Positions 1 to 5,364 of a DNA stretch of 5,364 nucleotides are shown in pieces; the stretch's first letter is position 1; each line of letters starts with the position of its first letter. The DNA comes from Gammaproteobacteria bacterium (GTDB taxonomy: Bacteria; Pseudomonadota; Gammaproteobacteria; UBA9214). Position numbers and translations under genes: made by a program. The notes beneath the pieces are model-generated. The model ran no database searches. It had not been told where the DNA came from and was given only the letters and a program-made list of their open reading frames with translations. The stretch is from assembly GCA_029859555.1 (NCBI GenBank), contig JAOUCV010000170.1:1-5364 (forward strand), read 5' to 3'.

Positions 1-1449
1 CGGCTGCCCGGTTAGGCGGGCACGGTTGACGGCCAGCTTGACCCAGTCGCGAATTGGCAGGTCACGGGTCTGGCACATGCGCCAGATATCACCCGGCGCT
101 ACCGTATGCTCCAGCAGCGTATGACCGCTGCTGTCCGTGACGCGTACACACCCCGCTGCCGGGATTTCGAAGGTCTTGTCATGCGAGCCATACTCTTCCG
201 CTTTCTGTGCCATCAGGCCAACATTACTGACGCTGCCCATGGTGGTGACATCAAAAGCACCCTGCTGCCTGCAATCCTCGATCACGGCCTGGTAGATGCC
301 GGCATAGTTGCGATCAGGAATCATTGCCTTGCTATCATGCAACTTGCCATCCGGGCCCCACATCTTGCCGGAGGAGCGGATCATTGCCGGCATCGAGGCG
401 TCCACGATGACGTTACTGGGTACATGCAGGTTGGTAATACCCTTGTCCGAGTCCACCATCGCCAACTGCGGACGCTGCGCATAAACCGCCTGCAAATCGG
501 CCTCGATCTGCTGGCGCTCTGCGTCCGGCAGACTGGAAATCCTTGCATATACATCACCGATGCCGTTTCGGGTATCCACACCCAGGCGCTCGAAAGTTGC
601 TGCATGCCTGTCGAAAACAGTCTTGTAATACACATTCACCGCATGACCGAAAATAATCGGATCGGAAATCTTCATCATGGTTGCTTTCATATGTAATGAC
701 AGCAACACACCCTCCGCTTTTGCATCCTGCATTGCCTGCTCAAAGAATTCACACAGCTTGCCACAGCGCATCACCGTGGCATCGATCACCTCCCCTTCCT
801 GAACAGCTACCGCCTCGCGCAACACCTGCTGCTGGCCAGCAGCTGTTATCAGGGTGATTTTTACATCACCCGCCGCACGCATCACCGCCGACTGTTCACT
901 GGAATAAAAATCGCCGTCCTGCATGGAACTCACATGTGATTTCGAATCAGCCGACCATGCACCCATGGAGTGCGGGTGCGCCTTTGCATACTCCTTCACC
1001 GGCGCGGCCACACGGCGGTCCGAATTGCCTTCACGCAACACCGGGTTAACCGCACTGCCGAGTACCTTCGCATAACGCGCCTTGATCGCCGCCTCAGCCT
1101 CACCGGCAGGTTCTTCAGGGTAGTCCGGGATGTCATAGCCCTGCGCCTGCAATTCCCTGATAGCCGCCAGCAGCTGTGGAATCGATGCACTGATATTGGG
1201 CAACTTGATAATATTCGCTGCCGGCGTCTTCGCCAGCTCGCCGAGTTCCGCCAGCGCGTCACCCTGTTGCTGAGCAGCTGTCAGCTGCTCCGGGAAATTG
1301 GCAATAATCCTGCCAGACAGGGAGATATCACGGGTTTCCACATTGACACCGGCGGCCGCTGTGAATGCCTGCACCATGGGTAAAAAAGAATACGTGGCCA
1401 GCGCGGGCGCTTCATCGGTTACGGTATAGATGATGGTTGAATCTGACAT
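1..1449 (-). CDS. icd: Monomeric NADP-dependent isocitrate dehydrogenase, N-terminal 483 residues (runs off left edge)
   Basis: This cytoplasmic TCA-cycle enzyme oxidatively decarboxylates isocitrate to 2-oxoglutarate with NADP+. I translated the minus strand by hand: the frame is open from the ATG at 1449 to base 1, exactly 483 codons of about 740 in the family. Counting from this ATG, the residues known from the Azotobacter vinelandii monomeric enzyme fall on the same numbers: Ser132, Arg139 and Arg145 in the [16 protein letters not shown] block, Lys255 in HMKATMMK, Asp350 in [10 protein letters not shown] and Tyr420 in the KAEEYGSHD block. This supports both the family and the start. The remaining substrate and metal ligands (Arg547, Asp548, Asp552) and most NADP-binding residues lie left of the window. 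A weak ribosome site, AGAGA (1458-1462 on the complement), sits 8 nt before the start. The gene is transcribed divergently from the mutarotase gene. This form is unrelated in fold details to the homodimeric Icd of E. coli. Identification is very secure; only the C-terminal third is unseen. Confidence 0.97.
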   Translation of the reverse strand, partial: MSDSTIIYTVTDEAPALATYSFLPMVQAFTAAAGVNVETRDISLSGRIIANFPEQLTAAQQQGDALAELGELAKTPAANIIKLPNISASIPQLLAAIRELQAQGYDIPDYPEEPAGEAEAAIKARYAKVLGSAVNPVLREGNSDRRVAAPVKEYAKAHPHSMGAWSADSKSHVSSMQDGDFYSSEQSAVMRAAGDVKITLITAAGQQQVLREAVAVQEGEVIDATVMRCGKLCEFFEQAMQDAKAEGVLLSLHMKATMMKISDPIIFGHAVNVYYKTVFDRHAATFERLGVDTRNGIGDVYARISSLPDAERQQIEADLQAVYAQRPQLAMVDSDKGITNLHVPSNVIVDASMPAMIRSSGKMWGPDGKLHDSKAMIPDRNYAGIYQAVIEDCRQQGAFDVTTMGSVSNVGLMAQKAEEYGSHDKTFEIPAAGCVRVTDSSGHTLLEHTVAPGDIWRMCQTRDLPIRDWVKLAVNRARLTGQP

Positions 1450-1476
1450 AGTACGGATCTCTGGGAATGGATAGTC

Positions 1477-1490
1477 CGGGGCAAACCCCG
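1477..1490 (-). repeat. Small GC-rich hairpin in the icd leader
   Basis: CGGGG (1477-1481) and CCCCG (1486-1490) are perfect complements around a 4-nt loop. The hairpin lies 28 nt upstream of the icd start, inside its probable 5' leader. No U-tract follows on either strand, so it is not an intrinsic terminator. It could affect mRNA stability or translation of icd, but a 5-bp stem may also be chance. Confidence 0.3.
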
Positions 1491-1501
1491 TGAGGGCGCA
1501 T

Positions 1502-1530
1502 ATGATATTTGGAAAATGCGGTTGAGTACA
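1502..1530 (-). promoter_or_regulatory. Weak candidate sigma-70 promoter for icd
   Basis: On the minus strand, TATCAT (complement of 1502-1507, 5 of 6 to TATAAT) is a plausible -10 box about 50 nt upstream of the icd ATG. With a 17-bp spacer the -35 hexamer would be TGTACT (complement of 1525-1530), only 3 of 6 to consensus. The proposed -35 overlaps the imperfect TTGA-N8-TCAA palindrome at 1522-1537, so an activator could compensate for the poor hexamer. The assignment is tentative. Confidence 0.25.
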
Positions 1531-1597
1531 CTATCAAAGTTGCCAGTAAAACCTGACCGGGTGAGCTGACAGCCGGGTCGGGGCTGGCACAAGCTGC

Positions 1598-1626
1598 TTT
1601 TCATACAAAAGAAAATCGAAAATAGT
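1598..1626 (+). promoter_or_regulatory. Candidate sigma-70 promoter of the mutarotase gene
   Basis: TTTTCA (1598-1603, 4 of 6 to TTGACA) and AATAGT (1621-1626, 4 of 6 to TATAAT) are separated by exactly 17 bp of A-rich sequence. Transcription would start near 1632-1634. That would make the ATG at 1634 essentially leaderless and give a leader of about 30 nt to the ATG at 1664, which has a Shine-Dalgarno. Both hexamers are mediocre, so this is a candidate only. Confidence 0.4.
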
Positions 1627-1653
1627 GTAACTTATGCAAACCCTATCCTGCAC

Positions 1654-1658
1654 AGAGG
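1654..1658 (+). promoter_or_regulatory. Ribosome binding site deciding the mutarotase start
   Basis: AGAGG lies 5 nt upstream of the ATG at 1664. The longer in-frame ATG at 1634 has no purine-rich site at a suitable distance; only the AT-rich putative -10 region precedes it. This favours the start at 1664. Confidence 0.6.
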
Positions 1659-1663
1659 CAACC

Positions 1664-2560
1664 ATGAATTTTGACGAATTGAGCCAATACGAAATTGACG
1701 GCGAACTGCAGTTTATCGAGATAGAGCATGGATTTGTCTATGCCGAAATCAACAATGCCAGGGCCCATGCCACCGTCTCAACCTATTCAGGCCAGCTGCT
1801 CTCGTATCGGCCAAAAGACCAGCAGGAGGATCTGCTGTTTGTCAGCGACAAGGCATATTACCAGCAAGGCAAGGCTATCAAGGGCGGCATCCCGGTTTGC
1901 TGGCCATGGTTTGGCCCGGACCCTGAAAACCGGGGAAGACCGGCACACGGCTTTGTCCGCAACCGCCAATGGCAGGTAAGCGGCAGCGAGTCACTCGCGG
2001 ATGGTTCCACAAAAATCATACTAAGCATCACAGACAACGAGGCAACACGTGCACTCTGGCCACACCCGTTCCGGCTCGATATAGAGATCACCGTCGGTGA
2101 TACCCTCAGGGTTGAGCTGGTCACGCACAATACCGGCAACGACAGCATCACCATCAGCCAGGCGTTGCACAGCTACTTCCGGGTTGGCGATATCACCCGG
2201 GCCAGCGTGCTCGGACTGGACGGTATTAATTACCTCGACAAGGCCAGTGACTCCGCCCGCAAGACGCAGTCAGGGCCGCTGACAATCAGTAGCGAGGTGG
2301 ATCGCATCTACACCGATACCAGCGGCGAGCTGAGCATCGATGATGCCGCGCTGGAACGTAAAATAACAATTGCATCCGGTGGTTGCAGCACCACCGTGGT
2401 ATGGAACCCCTGGGTCGAGATTGCCGCCTCCATGGCTGATCTTGATGACGACGATTACCTGCACATGCTCTGTGTGGAGACGGCCAATGCCGGTCCGGAG
2501 ACGGTGACAATAGCGGCCGGTGACTGCTATCGCCTGACAGCGGAATACTCGATCAGTTAA
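1664..2560 (+). CDS. D-hexose-6-phosphate mutarotase (YeaD / aldose 1-epimerase-like family)
   Basis: This cytoplasmic enzyme interconverts the alpha and beta anomers of hexose 6-phosphates such as glucose 6-phosphate, feeding glycolysis or the pentose phosphate route. The 298-residue product has the typical family length of about 270-300. The family signature blocks occur in order: GGIPVCWPWFG (74-84), AHGFVRNRQW (94-103), ELVTHNTGN (151-159), ALHSYFRVGDI (167-177), LDGINYLD (185-192), VVWNPW (245-250) and MLCVETANA (268-276). By analogy with yeast YMR099C, His169 and Glu272 are the catalytic pair, while His95, Arg99 and Asp213 are likely sugar or phosphate contacts. There is no signal peptide or membrane segment. 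The start at 1664 (residue 11 of the longest reading) is chosen for its AGAGG site; an ATG at 1634 is possible. The gene stands alone: icd is divergent and the next gene is 156 bp downstream with its own promoter. The family call is firm; the exact hexose phosphate preferred cannot be read from the sequence. Confidence 0.93.
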   Translation: MNFDELSQYEIDGELQFIEIEHGFVYAEINNARAHATVSTYSGQLLSYRPKDQQEDLLFVSDKAYYQQGKAIKGGIPVCWPWFGPDPENRGRPAHGFVRNRQWQVSGSESLADGSTKIILSITDNEATRALWPHPFRLDIEITVGDTLRVELVTHNTGNDSITISQALHSYFRVGDITRASVLGLDGINYLDKASDSARKTQSGPLTISSEVDRIYTDTSGELSIDDAALERKITIASGGCSTTVVWNPWVEIAASMADLDDDDYLHMLCVETANAGPETVTIAAGDCYRLTAEYSIS

Positions 2561-2641
2561 GCGCTGCCAACGCGCCCGCCACACTGGCAATCACACCACC
2601 GGGATCGCGTCAACGCCGGCGTGCACTTTTCAGAGCCTTTG

Positions 2642-2655
2642 TTGATCCTGATCAA
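2642..2655. promoter_or_regulatory. Perfect FNR/Anr-type operator upstream of hoxF
   Basis: TTGAT-CCTG-ATCAA matches the FNR/Anr consensus TTGAT-N4-ATCAA at all ten defined positions. The dyad extends one base further each way (GTTGATC-CT-GATCAAC, 2641-2656). Its centre, between 2648 and 2649, is 41.5 bp upstream of a start site placed at 2690, with TTAAAT (2678-2683) in the -10 position. That is the classic class II activator geometry. It predicts that the hox operon is switched on when oxygen is low by an FNR-family regulator. Dnr-type nitric-oxide sensors of the same superfamily recognise a nearly identical site and cannot be excluded. Confidence 0.8.
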
Positions 2656-2677
2656 CTAAAGCTGTTTTCGGAAGGAG

Positions 2678-2683
2678 TTAAAT
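2678..2683 (+). promoter_or_regulatory. Candidate -10 box of the hox operon promoter
   Basis: TTAAAT matches TATAAT at 4 of 6 positions. It lies exactly where the -10 element should be if the FNR-type box is centred at -41.5, with transcription starting near 2690. The region 17 bp upstream (2655-2660) does not resemble a -35 hexamer, as expected for a class II activator-dependent promoter. The predicted leader to the hoxF start is about 27 nt. Confidence 0.5.
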
Positions 2684-2701
2684 AGGCAGTTAGATATCAC
2701 C

Positions 2702-2708
2702 GGGGGGG
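2702..2708 (+). promoter_or_regulatory. G-run acting as probable ribosome binding site of hoxF
   Basis: Seven consecutive G residues lie 8 nt before the GTG start of hoxF and are the only purine tract in the predicted leader that could pair with the CCUCC of 16S rRNA. A better-looking AAGGAG at 2672-2677 is 39 nt from the start codon and upstream of the predicted transcription start, so it is unlikely to serve hoxF. Confidence 0.45.
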
Positions 2709-2716
2709 TCTGCTGC

Positions 2717-4525
2717 GTGTCACCAGATGAAGTTGTCGGAGCGATCATTGCACCTGCGGGCGCGACTCGCAGAGTACAACGTGTGGACCTTTTGCAATAC
2801 CTGTGCCAGATCCAGCATCAACTCAACTGCATTCCCGCTGCGGCTATCAGCCAGCTCGCCGGGGCACTGCAAATATCCGCTGCCGAGGTTCGCGGCGTCA
2901 TCGAGTTCTATGCATTCCTGCATGAACAGCCTCGCGGGCAGTACGACATCCTGTTCAGCGACAACATCACCGACCAAATGCTTGGCTCGCGCAATCTGCT
3001 GGCGCAACTCTGCAAGCGGCTCGGCGCTGAACCCGGCATACCACGGGATGACCTGCGCGTCACCATTGACACCACCTCCTGCACCGGCATCTGCGAGCAG
3101 GGTCCGGCACTACTGGTAAATGGCCGGGTCGTGAGTCGACTGGACAACAGTCGCATCGGGCAAATCGCAGACCTGGTCGAGTCAGAAGTCGAGGTAACAG
3201 AGTGGCCGCAAGCCTTTTTCCTGGTCGAAGACAACATCCAGCGGCGTGACCAGCTACTCTCGAAGCAAACCGCAGACCTCTCGCCGGACGGCAGCGCCTT
3301 GCACGCCCTGCTTGACTATGGTGAAACCACGCTGCTCGAAACCATTGAAGATTCCGGACTGCAGGGTCTCGGTGGTGCCGGCTTTGGCACCGGCATAAAA
3401 TGGCGCCGCTGCAAGCAGGCAGAAGCCGACTGCCGATATGTTGTCTGCAACGCTGATGAGGGCGAGCCCGGCACTTTCAAGGACCGGGTATTGATGAACA
3501 GCTATGCCGACAGCGTGTTTGAAGGCATGACCCTGTGCGCCGGCATCATCGGCGCACAACATGGTTTACTGTACCTGCGCGGTGAGTACCGTTTCCTGCT
3601 CGAACCATTGCAGCAAGTATTACAGCAGCGCCGCGATAACGGGCTGCTCGGGCGGAATATTCTCGGCAAGCAGGGTTTTGACTTCGATATCGACATCCAC
3701 CTCGGCGCGGGCGCCTACATCTGCGGCGAGGAATCCTCACTGATCGAGTCACTGGAAGGTAAACGCGGCATCCCGCGCAAGCGCCCGCCATTCCCCACGA
3801 CAATTGGCTACCTGAACAAGCCGACAGTTATTAATAATGTCGAAACCTTTATGGCTGCCGCAAAGATAGCGGTACTCGGAGCCGACTGGTTTCGCAGCAG
3901 CGGCACAGCAGACTCACCCGGCAGCAAGCTGCTCAGTATCAGTGGCGACTGCAAACGACCCGGTGTTTATGAATATCCTTTTGGCGTGACTATCAGGCAG
4001 ATTCTTGCTGACTGCGGCGCAGAGAACACACAGGCAGTCCAGGTAGCCGGTGCTGCAGGGATAACCTTGCCGATAACAGAGATCGATCGCCGTATTGCGT
4101 TTGAGGATGTCGCGACTGCCGGCTCCTTCATGGTCTTCAATAACGACAGGGACCTGCTCGAGATGGTGCAGAACTTTACACATTTCTTTGCCCATGAAAG
4201 CTGCGGCCTGTGCACACCCTGTCGGGTCGGCGGCGCACTGCTAAAGGACCTGGTAGACAAGCTGGTTCATGGCCATGCCACCCGGCATGACCTCGGCGAA
4301 ATTGAAACAATCGGCGCGCTCATGCAGGACACCAGCCACTGCGGACTCGGCAGCACCGCGCCCAACCCGGTACTTGACCTGCTAAGACATTTTCCGCAAC
4401 TGGTTGAAAAACGGCTGGCCCATAGCAGTTATGAACCGGCGTTCGACCTTGATGCGGCATTGCAGGAAGCACGCGACATTAGCGGCCGTGACGATGCCGG
4501 CGCCCACATAGAGCCCTTCAAATGA
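2717..4525 (+). CDS. hoxF: NAD-reducing [NiFe] hydrogenase diaphorase subunit HoxF (fused NuoE-NuoF type)
   Basis: HoxF is the flavin subunit of the cytoplasmic group 3d hydrogenase; it exchanges electrons between NAD(H) and the iron-sulfur chain leading to the NiFe site. The 602-residue product is about the length of the Cupriavidus necator protein. Residues 20-155 form a NuoE/HoxE-like thioredoxin-fold domain, followed by a NuoF-like body. The FMN/NADH site is visible as GLGGAGFGTG (217-226), CNADEGEPGTFKDR (244-257) and GAGAYICGEES (330-340). The [4Fe-4S] ligands are Cys496, Cys499 and Cys502 in SCGLCTPCR plus Cys542. In the NuoE-like domain the second cysteine pair is present (Cys122, Cys126), but the first pair is replaced by Ser81 and Asp86, judged against E. 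coli NuoE, so that [2Fe-2S] site looks incomplete. The start is GTG 2717; no other start codon lies between it and the in-frame stop at 2657. The stop overlaps hoxU by 4 bp. Complex I NuoF or formate dehydrogenase FdsB are ruled out by the hoxU-hoxY context. Confidence 0.95.
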   Translation: MSPDEVVGAIIAPAGATRRVQRVDLLQYLCQIQHQLNCIPAAAISQLAGALQISAAEVRGVIEFYAFLHEQPRGQYDILFSDNITDQMLGSRNLLAQLCKRLGAEPGIPRDDLRVTIDTTSCTGICEQGPALLVNGRVVSRLDNSRIGQIADLVESEVEVTEWPQAFFLVEDNIQRRDQLLSKQTADLSPDGSALHALLDYGETTLLETIEDSGLQGLGGAGFGTGIKWRRCKQAEADCRYVVCNADEGEPGTFKDRVLMNSYADSVFEGMTLCAGIIGAQHGLLYLRGEYRFLLEPLQQVLQQRRDNGLLGRNILGKQGFDFDIDIHLGAGAYICGEESSLIESLEGKRGIPRKRPPFPTTIGYLNKPTVINNVETFMAAAKIAVLGADWFRSSGTADSPGSKLLSISGDCKRPGVYEYPFGVTIRQILADCGAENTQAVQVAGAAGITLPITEIDRRIAFEDVATAGSFMVFNNDRDLLEMVQNFTHFFAHESCGLCTPCRVGGALLKDLVDKLVHGHATRHDLGEIETIGALMQDTSHCGLGSTAPNPVLDLLRHFPQLVEKRLAHSSYEPAFDLDAALQEARDISGRDDAGAHIEPFK

Positions 4526-5265
4526 GCGATAAAAATACCTTCATGCTTGATGGTGTGGCCATTGCGTTTAACGCGGGAGACACCGTCATGGACGCCGCAT
4601 TACGCGCCGGCGCCTACATACCGCACCTGTGCCATAACCCGGAATTTACCCCGCATGGCAGTTGCCGGGTATGCATAGTCGACGTCAATGGCCGCCGCAG
4701 ATCTGCCTGCACACAACCGGCAGCAGCCGGGCTCAACGTTGAAAACAGCTCGGATGACATTGTTGCAGAGCGTCGCAGCCTGTTACAGATGCTGTTTGTG
4801 GAAGGTAACCATGTTTGTCCGGGCTGTGAAAAAAGCGGCGCCTGTCAGTTGCAGGCCGTCGCCTACCACGCCGGCATGCTGTCTCCCCGCTTCACACATT
4901 TTTTCCCGCAACGCGCCGTCGACGCATCGCACCCGGAGATTGCCATCGATTTTAATCGCTGCATTCTGTGCGAGTTGTGCGTGCGTGCCAGCAACGAAGT
5001 TGACAACAAGCAGGTGTTCACGATCAGCGGTCGCGGCATCGGTAGCCACCTGGTCATCAATTCACCCAGCGGAAAACTCGGCGACAGCAACTTCGCTGCC
5101 ACCGACAAGGCTGCCCATGTCTGCCCGGTTGGCGCGATCCTGCCGAAACACCGCGGTTACGAGCAGCCCATCGGCGAACGCCTGTATGACAAGCAACCGG
5201 TCAGTATCGTCGGCGATGTCGCGGCGCATGAAAACGACGCACAGGGAGATGATCATGACCGATAA
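4522..5265 (+). CDS. hoxU: NAD-reducing [NiFe] hydrogenase diaphorase subunit HoxU (NuoG N-terminal-like)
   Basis: HoxU carries the iron-sulfur relay between HoxF and the hydrogenase small subunit HoxY, in the cytoplasm. The 247-residue product resembles the N-terminal part of complex I NuoG. Residues 1-75 are a plant-ferredoxin-type domain with [2Fe-2S] ligands Cys37, Cys48, Cys51 and Cys63. A NuoG-type His/Cys cluster motif follows: Cys99, Cys102 and Cys108, with His97 as the likely fourth ligand two residues before the first cysteine. A further [4Fe-4S] site is formed by Cys147, Cys150, Cys153 (RCILCELCVR) and Cys201 (HVCPVGAI). The C-terminal block RLYDKQPVS (220-228) is followed by a polar tail rich in Asp and His. 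The start ATG shares bases with the hoxF TGA (ATGA) and has no clear Shine-Dalgarno, which suggests translational coupling. The 3' end overlaps hoxY by 11 bp, and the hoxY ribosome site lies inside this gene. All cluster ligands expected for the family are present. Confidence 0.95.
   Translation: MSDKNTFMLDGVAIAFNAGDTVMDAALRAGAYIPHLCHNPEFTPHGSCRVCIVDVNGRRRSACTQPAAAGLNVENSSDDIVAERRSLLQMLFVEGNHVCPGCEKSGACQLQAVAYHAGMLSPRFTHFFPQRAVDASHPEIAIDFNRCILCELCVRASNEVDNKQVFTISGRGIGSHLVINSPSGKLGDSNFAATDKAAHVCPVGAILPKHRGYEQPIGERLYDKQPVSIVGDVAAHENDAQGDDHDR
5243..5248 (+). promoter_or_regulatory. Ribosome binding site of hoxY, inside the hoxU 3' end
   Basis: AGGGAG lies 6 nt upstream of the ATG at 5255. It is the strongest Shine-Dalgarno in the window and supports this start although the gene begins within hoxU. 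Confidence 0.75.
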
Positions 5266-5364
5266 GATCCGCGTAGCAACGGCTTCGCTATGCGGCTGCT
5301 TCGGCTGTCACATGTCACTGCTGGATATCGATGAACGTATTCTTGAGCTGGTGCAACTGGTGGA
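5255..5364 (+). CDS. hoxY: NAD-reducing [NiFe] hydrogenase small subunit HoxY, N-terminal 36 residues (runs off right edge)
   Basis: HoxY is the small subunit of the hydrogenase module and binds the iron-sulfur cluster nearest the NiFe centre of HoxH. The window shows MTDKIRVATASLCGCFGCHM and the following SLLDIDERILELVQLV, the recognisable HoxY opening with its C-G-C-x2-C-x-M-S-x-L-D-x-D-E motif. Cys15 and Cys18 are the expected first two ligands of the proximal [4Fe-4S] cluster; Cys13 is an extra nearby cysteine. There is no twin-arginine signal, in contrast to periplasmic uptake hydrogenases, so the enzyme is cytoplasmic. The N-terminus begins directly at the core, without the extension I recall in the C. 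necator protein. The start overlaps hoxU by 11 bp in another frame and is preceded by AGGGAG. About 36 of roughly 180-210 family residues are visible, so the rest of the cluster ligands cannot be checked. Confidence 0.93.
   Translation, partial: MTDKIRVATASLCGCFGCHMSLLDIDERILELVQLV

Noticed and set aside
106..696. Long open frames antisense to or in other frames of icd, the mutarotase gene, hoxF and hoxU
   Set aside because: They lie entirely within genes with full family conservation in the true frame, show no domain of their own, and are typical shadow frames of GC-rich coding sequence.
1570..1586. CAGCC/GGCTG inverted repeat with a 7-nt loop in the divergent intergenic region
   Set aside because: A 5-bp stem with no following U-tract, and no convergent or upstream gene that would need a terminator here.
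1585..1599. Sigma-54-like TGGCAC followed by TGC upstream of the mutarotase gene
   Set aside because: The GG and GC dinucleotides are 8 bp apart instead of the required 10, so the -24/-12 geometry fails.
1419..1604. 61-codon open frame on the minus strand across the icd leader
   Set aside because: It overlaps the 5' end of icd in another frame, has no recognisable domain and spans the probable icd promoter; most likely chance.
2564..2622. Possible terminator after the mutarotase gene (TGCCA/TGGCA pair and the ACGCCGGCGT palindrome)
   Set aside because: The first pair has a 16-nt loop and only 5 bp; the second is a loopless palindrome followed only by a short TTTT after a gap. Neither makes a convincing intrinsic terminator.
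2717..5265. Complex I genes nuoE/F/G or formate dehydrogenase fdsB as alternative identities
   Set aside because: The fused NuoE-NuoF protein, the short NuoG-like partner and especially the HoxY sequence directly downstream fit only the NAD-reducing hydrogenase.
1..5364. An undescribed biological system
   Set aside because: All five coding regions belong to well-known families with their expected motifs, and intergenic space is short. Only the regulatory and cluster-ligand details listed as findings are out of the ordinary.

Overview
The window is ordinary chromosomal sequence from a proteobacterium, most likely a gammaproteobacterium. I infer this from the gene families present (monomeric NADP-dependent isocitrate dehydrogenase, YeaD-type hexose-6-phosphate mutarotase, NAD-linked Hox hydrogenase), the moderately high GC and the Shine-Dalgarno pattern. 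The genus cannot be told from sequence alone. I see no mobile element, CRISPR array, tRNA or rRNA.

Layout. Positions 1-1449 on the minus strand hold the N-terminal 483 codons of a monomeric isocitrate dehydrogenase (icd), which runs off the left edge. A roughly 210-bp divergent intergenic region follows. Next, on the plus strand, is a complete D-hexose-6-phosphate mutarotase gene (1664-2560). An intergenic region (2561-2716) holds a perfect FNR/Anr-type palindrome at a class II position relative to a plausible -10 box. From 2717 to the right edge runs a tightly packed hydrogenase operon: hoxF (2717-4525), hoxU (4522-5265, 4-bp overlap) and the first 36 codons of hoxY (from 5255, 11-bp overlap). 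hoxH would be expected just beyond the window.

How the genes work together. HoxF and HoxU form the diaphorase half of a cytoplasmic NAD-reducing [NiFe] hydrogenase (group 3d). HoxF carries FMN, the NAD(H) site and a [4Fe-4S] cluster. HoxU carries one [2Fe-2S] and two predicted [4Fe-4S] clusters and connects to HoxY, which holds the cluster next to the NiFe site of HoxH. The complex couples H2 oxidation or evolution to NAD+/NADH. HoxF here is of the fused type, with a NuoE/HoxE-like N-terminal domain joined to the NuoF-like body.

The points most worth a second look are the FNR-type promoter of the hox operon, in contrast to the sigma-54/HoxA control known in Cupriavidus necator, and the half-lost [2Fe-2S] site in the NuoE-like domain of HoxF. 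The hydrogenase family itself is well known. I found no evidence for an undescribed system.
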